NCBI GenBank assembly: GCA_036345935.2
Contig: JADWOT020000001.1
Location: 29,178,851 to 29,242,850, forward strand
Length of the DNA: 64,000 nt
Reading direction: 5' to 3'
DNA from: Taenia hydatigena
Lineage: Eukaryota; Platyhelminthes; Cestoda; Cyclophyllidea; Taeniidae
Positions 36,925-49,108 of this stretch are shown one piece after another. Every line of letters begins with the position of its first letter. Position 1 is the first letter of the stretch. The notes beneath the pieces were generated by a model. That model saw nothing but the letters and a program-made list of their open reading frames with translations, did not search any database and was not told the DNA's origin. A program made the translations under genes and the position numbers.

Positions 36925-38570
36925 TGAATATTCTGCGTTGTCTTAATCAAAACCTTGTCAGCCCGCCTCGTTGTGTCACAACGTCATCGCGTACATCGTT
37001 TTGCACTCAGCCACTCATTCGCGCAACTTATTGAATGCCTGTCTGGTTGAACCGGCGAACCAAATGATCATCCACTTGACCAACTGCTAGAAATTGTGCT
37101 ATTGTCATTTTCCTCTGTAGCGTGTCGACACTACCACTGTTAATTGACATCTCGAAATGTGGTTACTCCCTTGCCTCACGGTGACAAAGTGGCAAGTCAT
37201 GCAGGTCCTCATTTCGACTTCTATGTCCAACAAAACTGTGGCGTATTTTAGGCCATGATGTGCCTGGCAGGGAGATGAACTCATTGTGAGTCACTGTCTC
37301 AAGGAGTCCGTTAGACTCACTTGATCTCCTCTATTGGGCAAGTCTTTCCCAGTGAAGACCAAATGCTTTTGATATGGAATTAGTAGTGTTGCATTCTCTG
37401 CTCAGCTCCCATTAATGGATAATTGTCGGTTTCCCTGCCAACATCCGATAAGTCTAGTGCTAGAACGCGTGTGAGCAGACGGATTGCTGAGAGGTTTACT
37501 GCTTTAAATAACACGATTGGAGAAGTTTTGTGCAGACACGATAAAATCATGCAGAGTTCTTTCGAGTGGGTCGAGAAACTGCTGGGAAATAATTTTAACC
37601 TGAAGTAATCACCTCTCAGTGGCTATGCTTGTGCCACCTATAGTCATATGGCCACTTGCCGCATATGTCATCCTGACGACTCGATGCATGAATGCAAGAG
37701 CATTTGGCTAGTGGGAGAGGAAGACGACAGTTCGATGATGGATTATACGCATCACTTACTGTTTCCTTCTATTTGTTCCATTAATCTCGACCATCTCCTA
37801 CAGGTGACCGCCTCCCTTACACGTCCTCACCTACTCACCCCTAAAGCACCATTGCGTATCCCATTCCCTTTTAGACGATGCTTCCAAAAATGGGTAATGA
37901 AAATTAGCACCTAATGTGGCCAAAGCTTTACTTAAATCGTACCACAATGCCAGAGTGGAGGAGGACAGAAAGTAAGGAGCGCTAGCAATTAAGCAGTGAA
38001 AAAAGAAAGAAAAAATTTGAATTGACTGTAACATCTCTACTGTCAACATGTCACCAGGTTGACTGCATTGCGACAGCAATTCACCAGTGCAAAGACTAGG
38101 TACGTACAGAAGGAGGCCGCGCAGACTACTTGAACCTCCGACAGAGTCATCATCAAACTACCGAAGCATAAAATGTGCAGTTATGTAGCTGCCTTGTCTG
38201 TCGTTGGCGAGAAGACGGGGATTTGAAAATGAGTTGCCTGCGTAACAGCATCCTATCACTCAAGTGTGCCGGACGCGAGTGGATGGATTAGATGGACGAT
38301 CTGCTCGCACTCTACACTTTCTAAGGATGTGGAGGTCGGGAAGAAGAAGAAACGATATCCGCACTCCTTACACGCTTTGCTCTAGTAGTCAAAGCTTTCA
38401 TTTTATTGCGTAGCGAATTCCTTTTCAAGTGATGTGGTGGATGCCACTTGGGCGGTGTTAAGGTAGACGCCACACAAGATTATTGCAAACGAAAACTAAA
38501 AAGCTCTTTACCGAGGAGCAGTTAGATGGAAAAGATTCTATTATACTTGTTCTTTACTGTCTCTTCTGTA
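36925..38570. other. No gene assigned
   Basis: Frames of 60-88 codons on both strands without recognised motifs. Confidence 0.4.
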
Positions 38571-38577
38571 CCTGGTG

Positions 38578-39495
38578 GATCCCTATGACTGCGAAGATTA
38601 CGAGGACTCGCTTGTTTCGAATGGGCGCCTCCGATGATATCACTCATGCAAGAAGAGTGTGCATCGACATGAGACAGCAAAAATTTACTAGATGATTGTA
38701 AGGACAAAGTTCATCGCGTCTCAAAACATGTCGAAGCTGCAACCCGCTATGGCTTCCACGAAGCGTGAGGCATTCGCAGTGTCAGCAGCTGTGTGTCGAC
38801 ACATTCGCAAAGGTGTAAAAAGGTGCGGAGTTCGATTTTCCTTACTTGGTCCTTATTCACTTAAAGCAAGTAGATTGGATGCAGGTAGGTATTAGTATCT
38901 AGAACCGGTTCTGCTGTGCCACCACCACTGTTGATGCAATTGGTACTGCTGCAACACTGCCGAATTCTACAGCCAGACTGACCTGCAGCATCATTAGTGG
39001 AGACGGATGTGCAGCTACTCCATCAGGTCGACACGTAAGCATCCCTAAGACTGCGAAGATTACGAGAACTCGCTTGGGTCGAAAGGACACCTCTGGTGAT
39101 ATCACTCACGCAAGAAGTGTACGCATCGATATGAGAAGGTAAAAAAAATCATCGGATACTTGTAGGGACGAAGTTCATCGAGTTCCAAAACTTCTCAAAG
39201 TAGCAATTTGTTCTACAACAAGGCAGACAATAGATGAATGTCGAAGCTCTGCTGCATTGAAAAGAAAAAGTTAGCGGTGTCGGGTAACACACACCTACCT
39301 GTCCAAGTAGGCAAGTTGTGCAGACACCACTAGTTAAGCAAAGACGTCACCAAGGGATGCAAAGAAGGAAGGAGACACACCATGATTGCAGACGTCACTT
39401 GTGAACGTTCTCGATCCAAATTGACTGAGAGGTGGCTTTCACGAAGAGTGAGGCTATTGCAACGTCAGTAGTCGTGTGTCGACACATCATTGTTA
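38578..39495 (+). repeat. Tandem duplication, period about 460 bp
   Basis: CTGCGAAGATTACGAG at 38,589 and 39,050 is followed in both by CTCGCTTG, GATATCACTCA, GCAAGAAG, AGTTCATCG and later TTTCACGAAG..GAGGC and TGTGTCGACACAT. The second copy is longer, with extra sequence between 39,230 and 39,430. Confidence 0.8.
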
Positions 39496-39660
39496 CTTTA
39501 CAAGTACAAAAGAAGTAGGAAAAAGCGCACGATGTGGCGAAATCTCTTTTTGAATCATGAAATCATAGTATAGAGTAAGGAGAAAGAGGGTAATGAGTGA
39601 GGGACAAAGGAGGGCACTGGCTTTGAATTGAGAAAAAGGCTGCCTTAGATGGAGTGATGT
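39480..39660 (+). repeat. Repeat shared with 61.97-62.14 kb
   Basis: AAGCGCACGATGTG, CGAAATCTCTTTTTGAATCATG, GGGACAAAG and GGCTG(C)CTTAGA occur in both in order, about 85 percent identical. Confidence 0.8.
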
Positions 39661-39664
39661 CTGT

Positions 39665-41255
39665 TCCACGTAACATGAGTCAAAACCTCATTAGGATTGA
39701 TGTGAAGTTTTGGTAGTAATTATTTTACGTTTCGGCATGGCAATTCGTCCAACAGACAGAACAGAACAAGAGTTCTTTTGTGCTAATATAAAGGTTCATT
39801 TGGCGGGGACGGAACGGTGAGCTACAATGACAGCCCCACAGACCTCTTTCCAACTAGCATTCCACGTCAAATCCATTTCGAAGAACAATCCAAACAGCTC
39901 CAAAAGATCACCTTCTCGTGCAGCGATCTTGTCATTCTAGCAGACACAATTTACTGAGATCCTTCTATTTGGCTCTGCTTCTCAACCGTCGATGCATTCA
40001 ACTGCCTGCAGTGTTTATCCAATGTTGCATTTGCATTCTGTTTATCGCTGTCATAATCAGAACTAAATCTCTTTACGTAGTGCTCGAGAGTTTTGACGTG
40101 GGGAGCAAACAGCAGTTGTCCATGCCTACTGAGGCATCATTGGCATTTCGGGGCTACCAGTAGAGAAGAGGTCACTGAGAGTTCTAACTTAGCCCTTCAC
40201 ACAGATAAGCATATCACCAGTTTTCAAGTATTAGCCTGCCTGTGAGGAGCTAGAGTCCCTGACGAGTAGTTTAAGGAAGTCTTCTGATCCATTGTTAAAA
40301 TGGCACTGTTTTATCATCTTTAGGAAATCTCTGACGACAGCTGTCATTATTGGCCAACATCAGTCTGCATTGACCTTGGTATAACCAGGGCCTCTCTTAG
40401 TAAACCAATGTGAGGTCAGTTACGTCTACTGGGGCACTGCTAAACTACGATTCAAAGTACGCCCACTGTAAGGAATCGGGCAGAAAGTCTTTAGTTGCCA
40501 CACAAAGTATATCTGCGCGTTGAGAATCGGAAAATATGGCAAATGGTGATGCCGCAACATCATGCTTAATCATTTACCTTCTCCACTTCTGCGGCGATGC
40601 AGCAGAAACAACGCTCATAGCCGCCTTCGCGCTACCTCGTTCATCACGCCACCATGCGATTCAAGGGAAGGATGGTCAAGTGTGGTGGGATGAACGTTAA
40701 ATTTTACCTCACGCTCATTGTTCTTCATTCGCTTGGATCGAGGAAAGCTAGAGCAGAACGCTCGGACTGCAGACATCCTTAAATTTCGCACAATTTTTCT
40801 TTGTCGAGAGGTTGCTCGTGCCTTAAGACCCTTTATCCGGCACCATTTGCATCGCCGTCTCCTCAATTACCAGTTCTCTTATGTTGGTGCACTCACTCCT
40901 CGGTTTATGGATATAGTCTGCAGTGTCTCTACGGCACCGCATTTGAGCCCTGGTAATCATCGCTACAAAGAGGACAAATTCTCTTCATGTGGTTGAGTGA
41001 ATAGTCCTTCCAGTTGGTCGAATTGCGGTCAGAGCTTAGTAGTGCTGAAGCAGTCGGCGTTATCCGAAATCATTTACGCCTTTGATGTTAGGGGCAATCA
41101 CATACTCCACTACCCACTACTTCTCCCACTTGACGAAGCAGTGATCAACCTATGACTTAGCCTACGTCTTGCCTTTAGCAGCGAGCGCGAACCCTTTGAC
41201 GCATCGACCTGCATTATGTGTCATCATTGCCAACCTCGACGTGAGGACATCACTA
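39665..41255. other. No gene assigned
   Basis: Open frames 39,918-40,163 and 40,718-40,996 are short and unassigned. Confidence 0.35.
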
Positions 41256-41759
41256 CAGACATTTGTACTTGCAATCGGTTGCATCGGCACATTTGCTCTA
41301 CATGTGCTTGACAAAGTAGTCCTTCATGTTAGAAGAGAAGCTACCTGCTCTAAATCCATTTGTTCGGGGGAAAAAAAAGCTCTAAGGTAAAATGATGGAG
41401 GAATGGTCCCTCTCTCTCTCTCTCCATTGAAGCACTATATCACCGACTTACGCAACCGAAACAACCTAAATACTCAAGTTGACCTGACCAACAATGGGTC
41501 AACTCCCCACGTCCGCGCAGCCTCTCATGTGGCTGTGCAATGCAAAACCACGTGTTTATAACGTGTAGCAGGTGCTACCGCCACACAAACCAATTCACCA
41601 GCATCCTCCCTCTCCAGCCTCCGCTTCGCTGCACACTACGAGGTGACAGTTCAATGACACCATTTGGATAGAAATGAAGTCTGTCTAGACTATGTACAAT
41701 AACTTCTTAAGTGCTCCAAAATAATACGTACAATGTTGGGGTAAAATGCCTTACTTACG

Positions 41760-43207
41760 GATATTTCTGTCCTTTGTGGCGACACAGCCAAAAGCGGTTC
41801 GTACACGCACGTGGAACCGCTTGAGCCAGCGTCGCCACCTTCTATCTCCCGCCTTCTTCCTTCATCGACTCCAGTCCATTTCATCAAACCTCTCCGTCTT
41901 CACGTCTTCCAACACCTCCGGTTACGCTTCCACCAACAATCAATCCACTACTTTCCTCCAATGCACAATGGCATTCCCGTTCTCTACCTCCACAGGATCC
42001 AATTTCATAGCAGCCTCCATTGTCAACAAACGCTCCATGTTTTCCTCTCTTTCTCCTTCCTCCTTCTTTTCCTCCTGCTCTTCCCCATCCTCGTTCACCT
42101 CCTACATCTCACACTCCTCCTCTTCCCCCTCCTCTTCATTCGTCTTCCTCTTCTCCCGCTCATCCTTCCATTTCCCCTTCTCGCTCACCTTCTCCTTCCC
42201 TTCGCTGCTTCCTTTTCGTTCGCCATCTCCTCTCCCGCATTCTATTCTACCAACTTTTGCCTCATTTTCATAATCGACCTCCTTCTCCTTCTCCTTCAAT
42301 GCACCACCACCACCGCCATCACCACCTCCATCACCACATTCATCTGCAAATAAGCACACTGCAGACTGATGCAAGCTTGCTGACACCTCCACTGTGTCAC
42401 CACCTGTCCCTTCTTCATCTTCTGCAGCATTCCAACCATCTACAAACCGTAAGGTGCTCAAGGTCACATCACTCTTCCCTCACGAATACACATCTCTCCT
42501 CCCAACTCACCATGCCATTGCAAGGATGCATTGCTACAACCTTCGAAGTATTCCACTATTTGCACTGGCAATGATCCCGACGGTGCATAAGCTGAAAGCA
42601 ACAAAAGCACAAGACAACATTCGTGGCCCTATTCTCTTCGCGAATAAAGAAGTCACACTGCACACCAACAACATGTTGCATTAAAGTAGCATGCATTCAA
42701 TGCTGACTGGTTCTTACCGAAAGGGTGCGCCGAAATCATAACAGCGCCTCTGACATCCCCGAGATCAACGACGTGGTTTATCACGCCCAAATAGGCACAG
42801 TCGTTATGTGTGTGTTCAATCGCCAAACAAGTGATTCGAGGAACCACTAAGTGGTGTGCAAACGGAAGGCATGTAGCTCGTGTCATCGCATCCTCACCAC
42901 CACCGCCACCACCACACTGACGCCATCCTAGTCGATTTACGTGCATTATGAAACACCAAAGTCTCTCCACTCGTTAATCTATCGCTTTGATAAATATAGC
43001 AGTAGCAGTAGTAGTAGTGGTAGAAGTAGAAGGAAAAAAAAATGGCGGCAAGCATAGCATGGATGGTGTGCAGTGGAAGAGGGAATGGAGAAAAGTAGGT
43101 GGGAATGCAAGGCCATACTTACTGAACTGTTCTACTCCTTCGCAGTAACAAAAGGGGCCAGCAATGTGACTCAATCGCTCATCGTCCTCTTCATCCTCTT
43201 CCCCCTC
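41760..43207 (-). CDS. Multi-exon gene with a Glu/Lys-rich tail, function unknown
   Basis: Exon chain from splice signals: 43,207-43,123 (donor GTAAGT), 42,927-42,718 (GTAAGA), 42,591-42,511 (acceptor TTTCAG, donor GTGAGT), 42,439-42,189 (GTGAGC), 42,101-41,952, 41,841-41,759 (GTAAGT). Frame is kept at the first five joins. Blocks: LSHIAGPFCYC, Gly run, LVVPRITCLAIEH, LGDVRGAVMISAHPF, LPVQIVEYFEGC, NAAEDEEG, then a charged tail (KEKEKEVDYE) and MEAAMKLDPVE. A TAG at 42,104-42,102 is removed if the 87-bp intron is real, or is an in-frame stop if not. The plus-strand polypyrimidine frames here are shadows of this tail. I do not recognise the protein; the 5' exons may lie at 44.6-44.3 kb. Confidence 0.5.
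42990..43035 (+). repeat. AGT/AGC microsatellite
   Basis: (AGTAGC/AGT)n run followed by A8, inside the intron between exons at 43,123 and 42,927 of the minus-strand gene. Confidence 0.8.
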
Positions 43208-43614
43208 CTGCATGCACGCTTCTGTGCACCAACTTTCTCTATTATCTACAATGACAAGTGCATTCCTCCTCACACGTCATCTCACGTCCGCCCACACCAA
43301 TCTCACTTCCTTCTCCACTCTCCGCTGCTACTTCTTTACTTAGTTCCGAATTGACTCGCTTAGTTGGACAGCTACATAGGTAGATAGGCGGAGTACTCGC
43401 AACGGCCGTGACAACTAGGCTGTGCAATGTGCAACATCCTTCCATTGCAAGAACGCGCACTACACGGAGCAGTTTGTGTGAAGAATGAACTTCCAACTGA
43501 GCAGCATCATTGAGACGTTAGCATTTTAGAGTAGTACGAGCAAAACGGCATGTGGGAGAAGTGCTTCCACACCGAGTCACTCTGTGACTACGTGTGTAGT
43601 GTATGGGGGCTCAT

Positions 43615-43648
43615 CTTGGCTTGGCTTGGCTTGACTTAACTTGACTTC
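43615..43648 (+). repeat. Degenerate CTTGG pentamer array
   Basis: About six units of CTTGG/CTTGA/CTTAA in tandem. Confidence 0.8.
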
Positions 43649-44292
43649 AGCACTAAATCTGCTGCCTGCTCCACTAAGTTTAACATCACGCAATACTTCA
43701 TAACTCACCCCTACACAAGTAGACATCTGCTGTGTTGAACCTTACTGATTCCCTAGCTTCACAGTGAGGAGGATTGTCCGAAGCGATTGAAGACTCTCTG
43801 CGTAGATTAGAATGAGGAGGAGCCAAATGAAGCAGAGGGAGAATTGGGAATGCACGAGAAGGCGGTAGATGGAAAGTGAAATGCATTGCACAAACTGTAG
43901 CTCAGATCTCATCAAGATGGTGAAATGTCGCGCAGAGTGAAAGCGAGGGGAGTCAGGTGACGACGTCCAGTCCGTCACGTGGAAGAATCGATGAATTGGG
44001 TGTGGTGGCTTTGCGACGCTGGTTGGACGTTGTCACTTCTCAGTCCACATTGCCTTTCACGTATTAGCCACCACGACGAGTCTACGCAGTAGGCCTATTC
44101 TACACTAATGTGGTTGATGACGCCGCAGAAGGAGTCCCAACTTCGATCTCACTGGCGGTCGGGAAAGCGCAGCAGACCAAAGACATTGGACATGAGAGAA
44201 AAAACTCCCCACTATACTCACATAATCAGAGGACAAGACAATGTGGGACGGCAGCACCTCACAGAAGATGGCTACAAGGGCCGATGATTTAC

Positions 44293-44579
44293 TTTAAAAT
44301 AACCATCAGAAATCCTATTTGACCAAACAACCACATTCTTGCTCAGGGTGAGTCCAAAACGCCAACTACTTATAAGCACATAAGTAGAAAGGTGCAGTTG
44401 ATAACTTACACCAGACGCAGACCATCTTATAAGTCCACGGGCATCAAGCAATTTGGACGTCACAGAGATCTGCGCCGAAGAACGTTCTTCTGTGAGTCAA
44501 ATTTGTCTTTCGAGAGAAATAGACGCGACTGAGACTTCGCCACACTTCCACTGAAGACTGCAATGTGCGTAAATGCCTC
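44293..44579 (-). CDS. Two exons with a 38-bp intron, unidentified protein
   Basis: Exon 44,579-44,464 reads THIAVFSGSVAK and KDKFDSQKNVLRR; intron 44,463-44,426 is GTGACG..TAAG; exon 44,425-44,293 reads WSASGVSYQLHL and FGLTLSKNVVVW and ends at a GTAAAT donor. Frame is kept across the join. Same strand as, and upstream of, the Glu/Lys-rich gene, so possibly its N-terminal part. Confidence 0.45.
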
Positions 44580-44639
44580 CTACTGCCATCGGGTCTGATT
44601 AGTCATGTGCTGACTAAAGATCGTGCAAGTAAACAGCAT

Positions 44640-45130
44640 TCAAGGTGCCAGTGACTGTGAAATGTCCAGTATTTTGAGATGGTGTACGTATGCACACGCT
44701 ATTTGGTAGATGCTGTTCGGAAGTGGACAAGCAATGCCCCTCTCAGTCACCTGCGTGTGGACGTTTGAGCCAACACTTCCTACCTTTTCAGGATACAAGG
44801 AACCTGACAACATCAAAAAGAACACCTTACCAGCCGTGATTTCTCACAGAAAACCCCGTATTTTGCATAAATATTGATATAACCTGCTACAAGCACATCG
44901 CCCCTGGTTTGGTTTTGGTTACCTGCATAAGTCAACACAGTGCTTGCATTTCAATGAGCAAGTTAACTGCATAGAGACTGCATAAATCCAAGAGAGGCAC
45001 GAAACCTGATATGGATGATTCGACTTTTAAACCTACATAAAACACATTATCCGCAGTGAGTCTGTAATAACTTGAAGCTCTTGTGTCGCCACGTGTTGCA
45101 GAAAGGCGAGACGCCATTGCTAACATCTAA
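44640..45130 (-). other. Further protein-like minus frames
   Basis: Frames 45,126-44,932 (SYYRLTADNVFYV) and 44,825-44,640 (ACPLPNSIYQIACAYV) look coding and lie upstream of the 44.6-kb exons on the same strand. Splice joins were not fixed. An ATG at 45,126 could be near the gene start. Confidence 0.3.
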
Positions 45131-45800
45131 TGAATGTAAAGGACTTACGAAATTGTTGCTGCAATAGGAATTGTTGGATGAAGGAACGAATGTCCTCACC
45201 GGTGATGTTCACGCGTACGCAGCAACAGCAGTGGCACCAGCGGCATTGGCCGAAGCAGGGCACAGTGGAGATGGCAAAGCATAGAAAAGCTGAGTCGCCT
45301 CTTAAGTCGATCTAACCGCGCCCACCGACCGTCGATGTGCCGTGGAGTACCCACCATCGTCCCATTTTTCAGGTAGGCTGGGAGAACTGCACCTGAAACA
45401 CTGAAATATAGCTCAGAAAAAGGTCTCCTCCTAAGAGCAAGACGTAGATCGGCAAGGGCACACCCAATCCTCATGCCAACACCAGGGACCACCGCGAATC
45501 CACCCAAGCGCCATGCCACAGCGTACAAGCCACCCACCACCCCAACCCCAGCTTTAACCCCCATAGTAATTAGTCCAGATGAGGCCAGAAACCGCCTCAG
45601 CTTTCTACCTTAGACGTTCTCCACGCCGTCTCTACCACTCCCTCCTTTTTAACTCCTTTTCCATCCGGTCTCACTCTTAAGGCTAAGTCGCAACAGCAGT
45701 GGGAGTACCACAACACCCGCCACCCTCCCCTCCCCCCCTCCCAATAGTTCGCGCCCAATACACCCAACAGCGGAGACCTATTCACTTAAAAACCTCCTCT
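45131..45800. other. GC-rich interval, open on both strands
   Basis: The minus frame 45,564-45,196 (122 codons, Gly/Val/Arg-rich) and a plus frame at 45,130-45,315 (Gln-rich, QQQQWHQRHW) overlap. At most one is real and I cannot decide. It may hold a first exon or CpG-rich promoter shared by divergent genes. Confidence 0.3.
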
Positions 45801-45859
45801 GAACTGATGCATCACTACTTATCACCTATACAGTCAGCAACAAATTAACTTCCACCCTC

Positions 45860-46240
45860 CCACAGCAAAAACATTTCCGTATCTACGGAAGCAAAACATG
45901 CCCCAGTTGCCACAAGTGGGCTCTAAACCAATGCGCTTCCATTCGTCGTCGTCGTAAGAGAACGTCTCCTTCACTCACACACCCTCGGCAGTGCTGCCTT
46001 AGCCTTTCCCCTCCTTCGCCGCTACCCACCCACTTAATCACCCAGCCACCCATGCCCGCGAAGACAAACATACGGAGGCATAATAGCAGTAGTAGTCCCT
46101 GTCGCCCATGCCGACAGCCGCATCGCACAATCCACGAAGACGCCACCGCCACCACCGCCACCGCGAATCACTCCAACATCTTGCAGTGCCTACCATTCCA
46201 CACACTCATCACATGGTTACTTCACCATCACAACCACCAA
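45860..46240 (+). CDS. Possible exon with a CxxC patch
   Basis: The plus frame reads FRIYGSKTCPSCHK and CASIRRRRKR, then a Ser/Pro/His-rich stretch, and stops being open near a GTACGT donor at 46,241. The CPSCHK and basic run suggest a zinc-binding or nuclear protein, but no family fits. An alternative plus frame in the last 180 nt (Pro run, ITPTSCSAYH) also reaches the same donor. Confidence 0.35.
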
Positions 46241-46869
46241 GGTACGTTTGTAGCATCTAAAAAGGAAAAAAAAAACAAACAATGGAAAGACCGATGTGTG
46301 AGGGTCCAATGCACTGCAAAGCTAACATCCACAAACATAACTAATAATAGGAAAACAGGAAACAAACAACTCAACAAGCAAACACTTAAGACAGCTACAA
46401 AGTACAGTCTGCGTGGTGATGCCAAAGCTTCCCACCCATGCCGCCAAAGCTGAGCAACCTACCATTCAGCCATCACCGAGGCCCTCTACACAACATGTTT
46501 CACAGCAAGGATCACATCAACACAACAAGCAACCCCGGCCCTGCCCCCACTCCTCCGCCATCCATATGTGCTCCAACAACACGCATATCATAGTGATGAA
46601 AATAGCGCAGGTGAAGCAGATAAAGGAGAACACCACTTTCCCACCCAACATATGAACGCACATTGATTCCATTACTGCACACAAAAAGGGACAGCAACAA
46701 CTCATTTACCTCTTCAATGTCTATTCCAGCACGAAAACGAGCTAAATAATGCACAATAACATTTATGAATGTAGTGAATACTTACTAGCAAAAAAAAACA
46801 ATGATTGGTTACCATGTCCTTAGCAACGTTAGAACTCCCCCCAACAAAATCTATCGTCATTAGAAAGCA

Positions 46870-47150
46870 AACAAATTACAAATCGCCGAAACAATCTTAA
46901 CTTATCGCTTCAAGTGTCGTACAGCGAAAAGTGCGCATGAGTAGGCATCGTAGTTGGAAGAAAAAACATCATAACAGCCACATTATGAGACTTTTGCGTT
47001 TACTTTACCAAAGTTACAGGTCCCTTCATCAAATTGCACCTCATTCATCAAAACTCATTCTTACTAAAATAACAAACCGCTTAATAACAGCCAAAGCAAT
47101 CGTACTTAATCCAAAGAGGTGTTTTGCAGTAAAAAATTCAACGCAATCAG
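46870..47150 (+). repeat. Inverted pair with 54.11-53.86 kb
   Basis: The reverse complement of 54,110-53,860 matches it: TAGGCATCGTAGTTGGAA, CACATTATGAGACTTTTGCG, TCATTCATCAAAACTCAT and CAATCGTACT.AATCCAAAG. Both copies give similar 60-codon translations (SHIMRLLRLLY) in the same frame. Confidence 0.85.
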
Positions 47151-47439
47151 GCAGTGCAAATGGAAAACGAAAAGTTGTGACAGCAACTGCACCTATTTCT
47201 CAAACGGTTAGTCTAACAAATAAACTGAGAAATAAAGCAGAAGCATGTATCTACACACATTCATAAAATGGGTGCTTAATCTCAAGAAACCACCAAGCAA
47301 GTAATTGCCAAGCACTTCGTAGGGTTTTAGCACCTCTCCACAAAATCACGCCTCATTACTCAAATTCAAATGTCACTAAAAAACAAACAACCTCATAATC
47401 TGCTGCAACAGCCGCAATTTATCTCCACACACCGAAAAG

Positions 47440-48140
47440 TGCACATGAGGAGACCTTGCAGTTGAAAAGTGGCCGTCAACATTCGCATTAAGAGGCATTT
47501 GCTTCTACCCCAACATGTGTATAAAAGAGAAAATCGACATTCAAAGTACCTCACAACGACTGACTAACTAAAAATGCTCAAAAGGTACCACTTACGCAAG
47601 TCGCGCACAAATCCGATTAATCAGTTCGTAGTTCGTCCTGTAAAACAAACGAATTTTAAATATTTATGCATTTACGATAAGATTATAATTACGACAAATA
47701 CTTAACGCTTCGACTTTCGCATATAAGTTAAGTAGCAAACACACTAATTCCAATTTACAAAGTGAGCAATACGAGAAAGTTGTTAATATTTGTATATCAG
47801 TAATATAAATGCATAATAGTGATACTGTTAGGTTTGCCAACAAATCGTGAAAGTGGTTCAAACTACAGCGAGCAATGTCGTTTTGTCGAGTAGCTGTACA
47901 CTTCAATTTGCTTCAAGCATGTGTTTCGTAGCAAATTCATATTCAAAATGAATGGACGGGTTGCTCAAATGGAGCAATGGACTGACCCTACCCACATGGT
48001 CTTGCATGTGTCAATCACCTTTACAAAAGATACGCATTTCTATGAAATCCTGTTGAAAGTCTTTTTGGCTGGTGGGGTGTAAGCTACGTTCTGAGTTGGC
48101 AATTTGCGGTTGCGATGCCTGCACATCTCACTACACGTAG
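47440..48140 (+). repeat. Block shared with 52.75-53.47 kb, left copy
   Basis: GCAGTTGAAAAGT, TAAGAGGCATTTGC/TAAGAGGTATTTGC, AAAGTACCTCAC, GCGCACAAATCCG, TAGGTTTGCCA, CAAATCGTGAAAGTGGTTCA and TGGTGGGGTGTAAGCTACGT are collinear. Partial relatives lie at 49,150-49,230 and 59,985-60,110. Confidence 0.88.
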
Positions 48141-48144
48141 ACGC

Positions 48145-49105
48145 GGTGGCACAGTAGCCAACTTTTTAATTACTTCCTGATTCAAGCATCAACTTCGTAA
48201 TTGCTTCCTCATTTGAGCATCAGTCGCATTGGCAGCTGTTCCATTCAGTGGAGTGCTACCTGACCTTCTACCTCGTGTGGTAGCTGTCATGGCATGACTT
48301 GTAATTGTCTGAACTTACCTGATCTGCCAGTACCCGAATACATTTGTGAGAACTAAATCGATTTTTCTAGGATAGTTGACCATGACAAGTTAACAGGATT
48401 ACATTTTGTGTGAATTGATCTAAACTGTTTGATTCCCTCTGTCAGGGGACATGAGAAGGCTAAGAGAGCATGAGACATGTTTACTGAGCCACAGATAGTG
48501 ATAGGGCTAAGAATCGCATCCATAATCTTTCACTCTTGTGAGTTTGCCATTGCGGTCCCTTCCCCTTTTCCTCCTACTTTTCCTTTTTCTCCTCTGCCTC
48601 ATAATCCCACTTCCGAGTCAGCTCCCTATTGTGGGGTCCGAAGACTCCCTTGAAGGCAAACGAAGGCAAATATCAGGGTAGAATGCATATATTTAACATA
48701 GAGAGGAGAATGGGTTGCTGGAACACCTTTTACCGATGACTGCATCATCTCATACTTTATCGCTGACTTTTTGTTCCTTCACTCCTCTTATTGAATTACC
48801 ACCGGACATGATCCATGAAGACCCCTCAATTCTGCTTTTAGCTTCGTATTGTCCAAACCACCCTCGAAGCCTAACAACATGTCACTTAGTTTGCTTCAAT
48901 CTGTCTACATTAACTACGGCTATTTTGTCGTCAAGCCTCTCTTTGTCCAAATCGTCCACAAAACCTCACATTTCTCGGTCATTCACGACCAGTCTGCTTC
49001 ACTCATTGCACGCTGTCACGTGCATTTCAAATTGTCGTCTTCGATCCAACGATCGATGTGCTGTCAGGCGCATCGTCACCAGGTTCATAGTTCCGTGATT
49101 CACTC
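48145..49105. other. No gene assigned
   Basis: A plus frame of 127 codons (48,715-49,098, Ser/Leu/Thr-rich) has no recognised domain or splice context. Confidence 0.35.
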
Positions 49106-49108
49106 GCG

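Noticed and set aside
42102..42467. Minus 121-codon frame as a single-exon gene
   Set aside because: It is an internal exon plus read-through; the Met lies in an intron and the real exon starts at 42,439.
41746..42574. Plus-strand frames of 175-184 codons rich in Ser, Leu, Phe and Pro
   Set aside because: Composition artefacts of a polypyrimidine tract; the minus strand has the splice-supported exons.
42718..42927. WD40 repeat protein
   Set aside because: ITCLAIEH recalls a WD strand, but no GH..WD spacing follows.
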